Below are positions 1 to 6,079 of a DNA stretch of 8,922 nucleotides, one piece after another. Origin of the DNA: an uncultured Lachnospiraceae bacterium (lineage in GTDB: Bacteria; Bacillota; Clostridia; Lachnospirales; Lachnospiraceae); NCBI GenBank assembly GCA_948468325.1, contig CAOKHR010000084.1:1-8922 (forward strand), given 5' to 3'. Every line of letters begins with the position of its first letter. Position 1 is the stretch's first letter. The notes under the pieces were generated by a model, which saw nothing but the letters and a program-made list of their open reading frames with translations, did no database searches and was not told the DNA's origin. Both the position numbers and the translations under genes were made by a program.

Positions 1-91
1 TTTTTGTATTTTGCCACGTAATAAAAAATCTTGTAGTATTCAAAATTTATATCCATATATTTTTTATATCTCTCTTATACCATATATATAT
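1..91. other. AT-rich leader upstream of the MATE gene
   Basis: No coding signal is seen. The stretch is very rich in A and T and contains two similar tracts, around 53-70 and 80-101. Each starts CCATATAT, continues through a T-run and ends in ATAT. They could be an imperfect direct repeat bound by a regulator, or simply low-complexity upstream DNA. I see no clear inverted-repeat operator and no end of an upstream gene. Confidence 0.35.
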
Positions 92-120
92 TTTTCATAT
101 TTCCAAAAGAGTAGTATAAT
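92..120 (+). promoter_or_regulatory. Sigma-A-type promoter for the MATE gene
   Basis: The -10 box TATAAT (115-120) is a perfect consensus. A -35-like TTTTCA lies at 92-97 with an ideal 17-base spacer. It sits about 38 bases upstream of the ATG at 159. The -35 matches only 4 of 6 consensus positions, so basal activity may be modest. Confidence 0.65.
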
Positions 121-158
121 ACAGTTCCAGTAAAAAAACGAAAAGGGCTGATTTATTT

Positions 159-1487
159 ATGAATAAAGATTTGACGATAGGAAATCCCGAAAAAATTTTG
201 TGGGCGTTTTGTCTGCCGATGTTTGGCAGCATTGTATTTCAACAGCTTTACAATATTGCCGACTCACTGGTAGCCGGTAAATTCCTTGGCGAAAAGGCAC
301 TTGCCGCAGTTGGCAACAGCTATAACATTACGCTTATTTTTATCGCTTTTGCCCTTGGGTGCAATATCGGATGTTCCGTAATTGTATCGCAATTATTCGG
401 GGCAAAGGATTATGACACCTTAAAATCTTCCGTCTATACAACTTTAATTTCCGGCGGCATTTTATGCAGCTTTCTGATGATTACCGGATTATTATCCTGT
501 GATTTGCTGCTTCGTCTTATGAAAACACAGACAGAAATCATGGCAGATTCGTCCTTGTATCTGAAAATCTATATCTGGGGCCTGCCGTTTTTGTTTTTCT
601 ATAATATTGCAACGGGTATTTTTTCGGCGCTGGGCGATTCGAAAACACCTTTTATTTTCCTTGCCATATCTTCCTGCTCCAACATCCTCGTTGATATTTT
701 GTTTGTAAAAATATTCTCCATGGGCATTGCAGGCGTTGCCTGGGCAACATTTCTCTGTCAGGGAGTCAGCTGCATTGTCTCGGTCGTCCTTATCTTAAAA
801 CGTCTGTCAAACATAAAAACCGACGGTCGCATACAGATTTTTTCATGGCCTCTGTTTCGCAAAATCACCGTCATTGCCGTTCCCAGTATTTTACAGCAGT
901 CTTTTATATCTGTCGGAAATATGCTGATTCAGGGATGCATCAACGGCTTCGGCGTAAGCACCGCCGCCGGTTATTCTGCCGCCGTCAAGTTAAATAATCT
1001 GGTGATTACTTCCTTTACTACGATTGGAAACGGCGTTTCCAACTTCACCGCCCAGAATATGGGTGCCCGCAAATATAACCGCATCCGGAAAGGCTTTTCT
1101 GCCGGACTGAAGCTGGTATGGCTCTTAAGCATCCCGTTTAGTATCCTCTATATCGGATTCGGAAAATATCTGCTGCTGTTATTTATGAAGCAGAGCTCTG
1201 TCGATGCGCTGCTGACAGGCAGACAGTTTCTGTGGATTTTATCTCCGTTTTATTTTGTAATTTCCGCCAAATTAATTGCAGACGGCATCCTCCGCGGTGA
1301 AGGCGCCATGCGTTCCTTTATGACGGCAACTTTCACAGACCTGATTCTGCGCGTTGTTTTAGCTTTTGTACTTTCATCTCTGGTAAATTCCGCCATCGGC
1401 ATATGGTGCGCATGGCCCATCGGCTGGACAATTGCAACCGTGCTTTCCATCTGCTTTTACCGCCGGGAATATAAACGGCTTGTCTGA
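159..1487 (+). CDS. MATE-family multidrug/toxin efflux transporter
   Basis: This is an integral membrane antiporter of the MATE family, which exports drugs, toxins or metabolites in exchange for Na+ or H+. The 442 residues match the usual family length of about 440-460, and the hydrophobic pattern fits 12 membrane helices in two six-helix halves. The N-terminal region is typical of clostridial MATEs: LTIGNPEKILWAFCLPM, then QQLYNIADSLVAGKFLG around residues 28-44 and ALAAVGNS soon after. The second half repeats the plan from about residue 235 (VPSILQQSFISVGNMLIQ). The start ATG at 159 is preceded by AAAAGGG at a rather long distance, so the ribosome binding site is weak. It is transcribed alone from the promoter at 92-120 and converges on the ligase gene. 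The family is clear, the substrate cannot be told, and no regulator gene adjoins it. Confidence 0.93.
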   Translation: MNKDLTIGNPEKILWAFCLPMFGSIVFQQLYNIADSLVAGKFLGEKALAAVGNSYNITLIFIAFALGCNIGCSVIVSQLFGAKDYDTLKSSVYTTLISGGILCSFLMITGLLSCDLLLRLMKTQTEIMADSSLYLKIYIWGLPFLFFYNIATGIFSALGDSKTPFIFLAISSCSNILVDILFVKIFSMGIAGVAWATFLCQGVSCIVSVVLILKRLSNIKTDGRIQIFSWPLFRKITVIAVPSILQQSFISVGNMLIQGCINGFGVSTAAGYSAAVKLNNLVITSFTTIGNGVSNFTAQNMGARKYNRIRKGFSAGLKLVWLLSIPFSILYIGFGKYLLLLFMKQSSVDALLTGRQFLWILSPFYFVISAKLIADGILRGEGAMRSFMTATFTDLILRVVLAFVLSSLVNSAIGIWCAWPIGWTIATVLSICFYRREYKRLV

Positions 1488-1496
1488 TCTGTGCAG

Positions 1497-2765
1497 TTAT
1501 TCCCCCTGCTTTTCCTTTACAAAAGCAAGCCCTTTTTTCACATATCCGTTTCCGAACCGTTTTCTGATTTTCCATGCATACCTGTTTTCGGCATCCGCAA
1601 ATTTATCGTATTCAAACTGCAGAATCTCATCTACATCAAACGGAAACCCTGCATAGAATTCTTTCATTCTGTCAATGATTTTTACTGCCGCATGGACGAC
1701 AGAAGCCAGTTCTCCGTCCGATGTCAGTATATTCACTGTTTTTAAATCATAGCGGGCAGCATTTTTAAAATTCTGCACCGCATGAATCTGATCTTTATCA
1801 CGAAACGGCTGACCGGGAATGGATGCCAGCCAGACCATTAAAAGCTGTGCAAAAATAACATCTTTCTCTTCCAGACCTGCATTTACAAGCGGATTTAAAT
1901 CAAACATGCGCAGCTCTATGTGATCGACTCCTTTTTTGCAAAGCGCTTCCAGACTATTTTCTCCTTCCGGTTTTAACCGTATCGGATAATACAGCTCCGA
2001 CACTGCCTTAAGAAGTCCCATATTTACATATTTCCGGATACTGTCTGCATATGCGCAGATCGTATGATAATCCAAAACAGGCACAAACTCGTTCCAATAT
2101 CCCATTTCCCCGCATCTTACGGATGCCATTCCTGTAAATACATCCTGATCGTAAACGCCTTTTTCTACAAAGGAACTGTCTAACAGCGGACTGGCAGCCG
2201 TTACTGCCACAAGCAGCCAGCCATAAGCAGCCATACTCTGTGCAAGATCCAGATAAAAACGGTTCTTATACTCTTTATAATCTGTCTCTTTCTGATACTT
2301 AAAATCAGCTTTCAGCAGTTCCTCGGAAAACGAATAATTTACGTGGATTCCGGAAAAAGTCATTTTGTAACGCCCGTATTTTGCAGATAAATATTCCCTG
2401 TATGCCGTTTTTGACACTTGCATTCCTTCAAAAACAGCAACCGGTATATCACTCTCATTCTGAATATAAGGCGGATTGGAAAACGGCCACAAATATTCTC
2501 TGTCCGCAAGGCCCGCCAGTTTCCGACAGATACGCCTGTCGTGAAACTCCAGCTCTTTGATGGCATCTTCTGCGCTTGCATGCACAGAAGTATTCACCTC
2601 TGTCTGATTTTCACAAAAATCCTTTACAATATGCGCATCATCTGTAAACGGATGGGGAGAATGGGACAGCATGCCGTCTTTTTTTATTCTTAAGCTCTCT
2701 TTCTCCAATCCAAAATTCCCGTCCAAGATATGTTTTCTTACAGCATCATGTTCAATATGCAGCAT
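1497..2765 (-). CDS. Stand-alone glutamate-cysteine ligase (GshA-type)
   Basis: The family ligates L-glutamate and L-cysteine with ATP to gamma-glutamylcysteine in the cytoplasm, the first step of glutathione synthesis. Motifs of the enterobacterial GshA / bifunctional GshAB N-domain class are visible in order. NFGLEKESLRI (17-27) carries the metal- and substrate-binding acidic residues. DFCENQTEV (49-57) corresponds to the family DFSESQ block, WPFSNPP (93-99) to WPLSMPP, and SGIHVNYSF (138-146) to SGIHxNFS. SVRCGEMGYWN (215-225) and HIELRMFDLNP (282-292) complete the fold. At 422 residues it is shorter than E. coli GshA (about 518) and has no ATP-grasp glutathione synthetase domain, unlike the fused GshAB of many Firmicutes. 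The ATG follows the tcdA-like stop by 6 bases, with its AGAGGGG binding site inside the end of that gene, so the two are probably coupled. It is the last gene of the unit. Another gamma-glutamyl ligation remains possible. Confidence 0.85.
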   Translation of the reverse strand: MLHIEHDAVRKHILDGNFGLEKESLRIKKDGMLSHSPHPFTDDAHIVKDFCENQTEVNTSVHASAEDAIKELEFHDRRICRKLAGLADREYLWPFSNPPYIQNESDIPVAVFEGMQVSKTAYREYLSAKYGRYKMTFSGIHVNYSFSEELLKADFKYQKETDYKEYKNRFYLDLAQSMAAYGWLLVAVTAASPLLDSSFVEKGVYDQDVFTGMASVRCGEMGYWNEFVPVLDYHTICAYADSIRKYVNMGLLKAVSELYYPIRLKPEGENSLEALCKKGVDHIELRMFDLNPLVNAGLEEKDVIFAQLLMVWLASIPGQPFRDKDQIHAVQNFKNAARYDLKTVNILTSDGELASVVHAAVKIIDRMKEFYAGFPFDVDEILQFEYDKFADAENRYAWKIRKRFGNGYVKKGLAFVKEKQGE

Positions 2766-2771
2766 GTTCTA

Positions 2772-3539
2772 TCAGCCCCTCTGTTTCGTCCTGCACAAAT
2801 CTTTTACTACTTCCCCTGCAAGAATTAATCCTGCCACAGACGGCACAAATGCCACACTTCCCGGTATCTCTCTTTTCTCCCCGCATTCCTGTTTTGCCCG
2901 GAGTCCGCCGGTACCGTTTGTCTGACAGCCGGCAGGCATATCCTTCTGTGGCCTTAGCGGCTTTTCTTCGGAGTACACAACCTTCAGTTTCTTTACTCCG
3001 CGTTTTTTCAGTTCCCGCCGCATAACTTTTGCCAGCGGGCACATGTTTGTTTTATAAATATCACTCACCCGAAACTGGCTGCCGTCCAGTTTGTTGCCCG
3101 CGCCCATGCTGCTGATAACGGGAATCTCTTTCGCCTGCGCCTTCATCACCAGCTCAATTTTGGCCGTCACCGTATCGACAGCATCGACAACATAGTCATA
3201 TTCTTCAAACGGAAAGGTATCTGCATTTTCCGGCAGAAAAAAGCAATTGTGTATTCTTACATCTGCGTCCGGATTGATTTCAAGTATCCGCTCTTTCATC
3301 ACTTCTGTTTTGTATTTTCCGACAGTCTTTTGCGTCGCTATAATCTGCCGGTTTAAGTTTGTCAGACAGACTTTATCATGATCAATCAGATCAAATGCTC
3401 CGATTCCGCTTCTTACAAGGGCCTCGCAGACATAACCTCCTACGCCGCCAATTCCGAATACGGCAACTCTGGAACCGGATAACTTTTCCATTGCCTCTTT
3501 TCCGAGCAGTAATTCTGTTCTTGAAAATTGTGTTAACAT
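2772..3539 (-). CDS. tcdA: TcdA/CsdL-like E1 enzyme, tRNA t6A dehydratase family
   Basis: TcdA (YgdL/CsdL) is a ThiF/E1-superfamily enzyme. It uses ATP to cyclise threonylcarbamoyladenosine at position 37 of ANN-decoding tRNAs to ct6A. The sequence has the Rossmann nucleotide loop GIGGVGG (29-35), the E1 block DHDKVCLTNLNRQ (53-65), the DAVDTVTAK motif (119-127) and the TcdA-typical CPLAKVMRRELKKRG (167-181). The C-terminal helix reads SVAFVPSVAGLILAGEVVKDL (about 228-248, two short blocks). The 255-residue length fits TcdA and is too short for MoeB-rhodanese fusions. Its start overlaps the upstream stop in a TGATG arrangement, implying translational coupling to the cysteine-rich protein, and it leads directly into the ligase. 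The family call is strong. The exact tRNA role is inferred, because ThiF, MoeB and TcdA share the fold and no thi or moa genes are nearby. Confidence 0.88.
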   Translation of the reverse strand: MLTQFSRTELLLGKEAMEKLSGSRVAVFGIGGVGGYVCEALVRSGIGAFDLIDHDKVCLTNLNRQIIATQKTVGKYKTEVMKERILEINPDADVRIHNCFFLPENADTFPFEEYDYVVDAVDTVTAKIELVMKAQAKEIPVISSMGAGNKLDGSQFRVSDIYKTNMCPLAKVMRRELKKRGVKKLKVVYSEEKPLRPQKDMPAGCQTNGTGGLRAKQECGEKREIPGSVAFVPSVAGLILAGEVVKDLCRTKQRG

Positions 3540-3784
3540 CAGTTGATCTCTTCTTTCAGTATCTGAATGATTTTGTCATAATTCTTTGGATGATGCGGGA
3601 AGCTGCAGTCTGTACAGACTTTTATTCTTCTCCCATCCTTTTCTATATACTGCGGACTGCCCGCACAGTGCTCTTTTCCGTACATCGGGCAGTAACAAAA
3701 CAGACAGTTAAACTCCTTTAGCCCCTTGTGGCAGGGAAAAAACCTGCACGCGCGGTTTTCAAAAAAACGATATGAATTTTCCAT
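3539..3784 (-). CDS. Cysteine-rich small domain protein, probable metal binder
   Basis: This 81-residue protein has eight cysteines (13, 18, 27, 30, 32, 40, 57, 60) and several histidines. They are grouped as CRFFPCHK, NCLFCYCPMY and CTDCSFPHHPKNYD, the signature I recognise as the 'cysteine-rich small domain' family (Pfam PF04071 from memory). Its role is not established. Zinc or iron-sulfur binding is a reasonable inference from Cys and His spacing. In other clostridia I associate this family with cobalamin biosynthesis clusters, which agrees with its position right after the cbiA remnant (17-base gap). An AGGAG site lies five bases before the ATG. The reading frame is intact, unlike the two cbi genes upstream, so it may be kept for a function independent of B12 synthesis or may simply not yet have decayed. 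Confidence 0.85.
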   Translation of the reverse strand: MENSYRFFENRACRFFPCHKGLKEFNCLFCYCPMYGKEHCAGSPQYIEKDGRRIKVCTDCSFPHHPKNYDKIIQILKEEIN

Positions 3785-3801
3785 ACTTGCTCCTGTTTCT
3801 T

Positions 3802-4168
3802 TTATTGTCTGCTCCTGATTTTTGCTTTCTCAACCAGCCTTCCGGCAAATGCAGGATTCGATGGATAATATAGATGCGGAAAACCAATCCAGCAATTTCC
3901 GTTTTCTATTATACAAGGATATTCTCTTCCTGTCACCGTTTTTTTTGCTATGGCGTCTGTTCCGTTATCCGTACTGTCAAAATAGTGGAACTCATGTCCT
4001 TTTATCGCAGTGCTTTCCGGCAGAAAACAGCTTTTCTTCTCCGAAATTTCAATATATCCAAAGCGCACCGTCCTGCCGGCGTCATAACATACCGCAGGGA
4101 CTGCCCCTGCCATAGCATAACAGTTTCCGTCCCTGTCATTTAAGGCAGTATGCAAATTTTCTATTCAT
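3802..4168 (-). pseudogene. cbiA: cbiA remnant: C-terminal end of cobyrinate a,c-diamide synthase
   Basis: CbiA amidates cobyrinic acid using glutamine. Only the last ~117 codons are recognisable: MAGAVPAVCYD, then VRFGYIEISEK, the glutaminase histidine motif GHEFHYFDSTDNG (GHEFHY at 3999-3982) and the terminal GFPHLYYPSNPAF block. An intact CbiA has about 450 residues, so the N-terminal ATP-binding domain and the catalytic cysteine of the glutaminase are gone. An ATG at 4168-4166 overlaps the cbiET stop (ATGA) and reads MNRKF before meeting a stop, in a different frame from the remnant. This may be the original cbiA start, fused by an out-of-frame deletion to the gene's end. The in-frame TTG at 4155 is an artefactual start. 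The fragment cannot be a working amidase. Confidence 0.88.
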
Positions 4169-4545
4169 TCTACCTTTCCCGCCGCCAAATCTTCTGCAAA
4201 ATCAAACGCCAAAATCCAGACCGGATTCCCTGCCTGCATTAAATGATATTTTCCGGCTTTTTTGACTTATTTGCCTGTAACAAAACCAGATCTTCCCTGC
4301 TGATTTTATACATGGACAAAATTTCTTTTATTTCACAAAGTGTTTCTATACTGACGGCATTTACAACTACACGTATTCACTGACTTCCGTACTTCCTCTT
4401 TTGTCACAGGAACTTTATTTCTGATAAATTCCGCATCCGGTATTCCGTGTGCCAGCTTTCTTTCTGCCGCATTTTGATTTCTCACAAAACAGGTATACAA
4501 TCTTTGCCGCACCGGGCGCAGCCGCCCCAGCGGCATATTATCCTC
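4165..4545 (-). pseudogene. cbiET: cbiET remnant: precorrin-6Y/cobalt-precorrin methyltransferase-decarboxylase
   Basis: CbiE and CbiT methylate C5 and C15 and decarboxylate the corrin ring. Three pieces are visible. From 4536 to about 4378 the frame reads through the CbiE end (LYTCFVRNQNAAERKLA) into the CbiT start (HGIPDAEFIRNKVP, TKEEVRKSV). From 4373 a different frame gives RVVVNAVSIETLCEIKEIL and SREDLVLLQANKSKK, the end of CbiT. After a one-base slip at about 4245-4253 a third frame gives YHLMQAGNPVWILAF up to the stop at 4165. The SAM-binding glycine motif of CbiT, roughly 90-110 residues, is missing at the 4378/4373 junction, and most of CbiE is missing upstream. The 5' boundary is uncertain. 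This explains most of the otherwise gene-free interval after the riboswitch. Confidence 0.87.
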
Positions 4546-4580
4546 TGCTATGACTTATACCACAGAAAGAATTCGTACAC

Positions 4581-4615
4581 AAAATAAGCCTGCAGAACGG
4601 TAAATTCTGCAAGCT
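4581..4615 (-). terminator. Intrinsic terminator, likely riboswitch expression platform
   Basis: In minus-strand RNA, AGCTTGCAGAA (4615-4605) pairs with TTCTGCAGGCT (4597-4587) across the 7-base loop TTTACCG. That is 11 base pairs with one G-U, followed by TATTTT. It lies about 50 bases after the aptamer, where a transcription-terminating expression platform of a cobalamin riboswitch would be. A smaller hairpin lies between them: ACCA/TGGT around CGAGTAAC, about 4645-4626. It may be the P13 stem whose loop kisses L5 in intact riboswitches. Confidence 0.72.
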
Positions 4616-4662
4616 GATACGTACAACCAGTTACTCGTGGTCTGAAACAAACGTTTCTGTAC

Positions 4663-4782
4663 AACATTCAGGCAGGTCTCCCGGCTTAAAAATCATTGCA
4701 TCTGCCGCCTTCCCGGTTTCCCTTTTCACCAAAACCAATGCCCATTCCTAAAATCAGCGCATTGTTTTGACACCTGTATGTT
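4663..4782 (-). promoter_or_regulatory. Cobalamin riboswitch aptamer, apparently missing its central core
   Basis: On the minus strand, 4687-4671 reads AAGCCGGGAGACCTGCC, the hallmark B12 box. The P1 stem closes it: AACAT-A-CAGG (4782-4773) pairs with CCTG-A-ATGTT (4672-4663). An upstream GGTGAAAA (4730-4723) and a GGGAAACCGGGAAGG block (4722-4708) match conserved aptamer elements. In intact class-I aptamers, several tens of bases, including a CCCGCCACTGT-like strand and the GCCACTG motif, separate GGTGAAAATCC from GGGAAG. Here the two blocks abut, so the P4-P6 core and L5 seem deleted and the span is only 120 bases. The identification is firm; loss of ligand binding is inferred. It precedes the cbiET remnant, as expected for a B12-repressed biosynthesis operon. 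Confidence 0.88.
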
Positions 4783-4800
4783 ACATATTCAGTTTATCAA

Positions 4801-4828
4801 AGTATATCACATTTTCTTATGATGTCAG
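4801..4828 (-). promoter_or_regulatory. Promoter of the riboswitch/cbi-derived operon
   Basis: On the minus strand, CTGACA (4828-4823) and TATACT (4806-4801) each match the sigma-A consensus at 5 of 6 positions. They are separated by 16 bases and lie about 20 bases before the aptamer's P1 stem. A perfect TTGACA at 4837-4832 has no -10 at the right distance. The survival of a good promoter suggests the downstream genes are still transcribed. Confidence 0.72.
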
Positions 4829-4840
4829 GAAATGTCAAAT

Positions 4841-4866
4841 ATAAAACTTGCAGGCCTTACAAGTTT
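4841..4866 (-). terminator. Terminator of the three-gene hypothetical operon
   Basis: In minus-strand RNA, AAACTTG (4866-4860) pairs with CAAGTTT (4850-4844) around the loop TAAGGCCTG, followed by TATATTT. The 5' arm overlaps the stop codon of the upstream gene (4867-4865). It separates that operon from the promoter at 4828. The stem is short, so efficiency is uncertain. Confidence 0.6.
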
Positions 4867-5416
4867 AAAAATTCTTATGCCAGAAATTCTTATCTATAAA
4901 CTCTGCGTACATCTGCATACTGTACTGATAATAAGATGCAAGCTGACGTTCTTTTAAAATTTTCATATCACGAATCTGCTTCCGAAACATGTTCATGAAA
5001 TTTCTTCTGTCATGCAGTCCCATTTCTCCCGTATCCGGCGGAAGAGAACTAAGTCCTCCGTTTTTGTCAACGTCCAGATAAGCTTCCAGTGCCCGCATTT
5101 CTACTAATGTCGCACAGTTCGGATTAATCTTATTGATATGTATCGTCTGTTCAAATGCATTTCCGTTCTCATCCACACCTTTTGCAATCACCGTCGGATC
5201 TTCCTCAGTCGAATCCGGTGCATACTTAATATAATAAGACAGTCCTGTCCCGTTTCCTCCCGAATAAAGCATATCGTCTGTCTTCATATAAATGATGTGC
5301 ATTTTGGGCGTACTCACTGTTTTACTGACATACTCATTAGTTCCATTTGTTTTTTCTGCTTTTGCTGCGGCAAAGCTGTTTGTTCTTCCCATTGTCCAAT
5401 TTCCGCTGATGTTCAT
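4865..5416 (-). CDS. Hypothetical protein, last gene of a three-gene operon
   Basis: I do not recognise a named family with confidence. The 183-residue protein has no signal peptide or membrane segment. The N-terminal ~35 residues are polar and probably disordered (TNSFAAAKAEKTNGTNEYV). The middle holds likely beta-strands (KMHIIYMKTDDML, GLSYYIKYAPDS, DPTVIAKGVDENG, AFEQTIHINKINP). A TLVEMRALEAYLDVD helix follows, and a C-terminal helical, tyrosine-rich part ends NFWHKNF. AGGAGG lies six bases before the ATG, and the gene starts 20 bases after its upstream neighbour's stop, so the two are co-transcribed. I recall pairs of this kind recurring in Lachnospiraceae genomes, but I cannot verify it here. 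The coding call rests on the binding site, the operon spacing and the fully open frame. Confidence 0.78.
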   Translation of the reverse strand: MNISGNWTMGRTNSFAAAKAEKTNGTNEYVSKTVSTPKMHIIYMKTDDMLYSGGNGTGLSYYIKYAPDSTEEDPTVIAKGVDENGNAFEQTIHINKINPNCATLVEMRALEAYLDVDKNGGLSSLPPDTGEMGLHDRRNFMNMFRKQIRDMKILKERQLASYYQYSMQMYAEFIDKNFWHKNF

Positions 5417-5436
5417 TTTATTCCTCCTGATTCCTT

Positions 5437-6003
5437 CTATTCTGTTTCCATGCTGTCAAAAAGATCCGGCATGTACGTAAATGACAACTGCCCCGTCTGT
5501 TCTGCAATGGCTTTCTGATCCAGCATCTCCTGATACTGCTCCTGCAGTTTCTCTCTGCGTTTTGCCCTGCGGTCCCAGAATCCTTCTTCTTTTTCCATAA
5601 AAGGACTGCCGCCGCCAAAACTCTGCCCGTAAGATTCTTCATCTGCAGCTCCAAAATGAAGAACGGAATAATTTATGCTGTGGTAATGATCGGTAAATGA
5701 AAAATTGGCACGAATTGCTTTTAATACATGCGCTTCATATTCCGGATCATTTTTCATCGCTTCAAAGCCTGCTTCTGTAATTTCTATGTTCCATTGCCAG
5801 CCGGACTGTGACGGATTCAGAGGAATCCGCGAAATTTTATCATGAATATACTGCTTATATTCCTCCATTGTCATTTTTTCCGTCATTTTCTGTGCAAGTT
5901 TTTCCGAAAAAGCGGATGCTCCGGCATCTTTTGCACCATAGCAGCAAGACATATTGTAGAACGTCTTCGTCATACTGTTGACATGAATCGTATCATTTCC
6001 CAT
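5437..6003 (-). CDS. Hypothetical protein with charged helical C-terminus
   Basis: No function is recognised. The frame is open to 6099, but the likely start is the ATG at 6003: AAAGGAG lies six bases before it, whereas the upstream extension has no such site and would overlap the previous gene. That gives 188 residues. The protein has an N-terminal Cys-Cys-Tyr patch (MSCCYGAKD, about 18-26) and a helical segment KMTMEEYKQYIHDKISRIP (about 44-62). A conserved-looking core WNIEITEAGFEAMKNDPEYE (about 71-90) and a glycine-rich turn follow. A basic helix FWDRRAKRREKLQEQYQEM lies at about 142-160. There is no signal peptide or membrane span. I recall multi-copy Lachnospiraceae hypothetical proteins sharing the EEYKQYI...NDPEYE...FWxRRAKR pattern, which would place this in an uncharacterised family (possibly a DUF). 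The gap to the gene upstream is 76 bases. Confidence 0.8.
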   Translation of the reverse strand: MGNDTIHVNSMTKTFYNMSCCYGAKDAGASAFSEKLAQKMTEKMTMEEYKQYIHDKISRIPLNPSQSGWQWNIEITEAGFEAMKNDPEYEAHVLKAIRANFSFTDHYHSINYSVLHFGAADEESYGQSFGGGSPFMEKEEGFWDRRAKRREKLQEQYQEMLDQKAIAEQTGQLSFTYMPDLFDSMETE

Positions 6004-6079
6004 GGCAGCTCCTTTCTTCCAATCGTAAATGATTCCTTTATATAAATAATACGAATCAAAAGACAGGAAAGTTTCAAAA

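Noticed and set aside
3822..4143. Plus-strand open frames across the cbiA remnant
   Set aside because: The opposite strand carries clear CbiA motifs (GHEFHY, GFPHLYYPSNPAF). The plus frames show no family resemblance.
4333..4536. Open frame of 67 codons as an independent small gene
   Set aside because: Its sequence is the CbiE/CbiT linker, and it ends only because a deletion shifts the frame. It has no good ribosome binding site and is annotated as part of the cbiET pseudogene.
4832..4837. Perfect TTGACA as the -35 of the riboswitch promoter
   Set aside because: The TATACT box is 25 or more bases downstream, too far. CTGACA at 4828-4823 has a 16-base spacer.
5138..5518. Plus-strand open frame of 126 codons rich in Cys and Phe
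   Set aside because: It lies antisense to two well-supported genes, lacks a binding site and has composition typical of a reverse-strand shadow.
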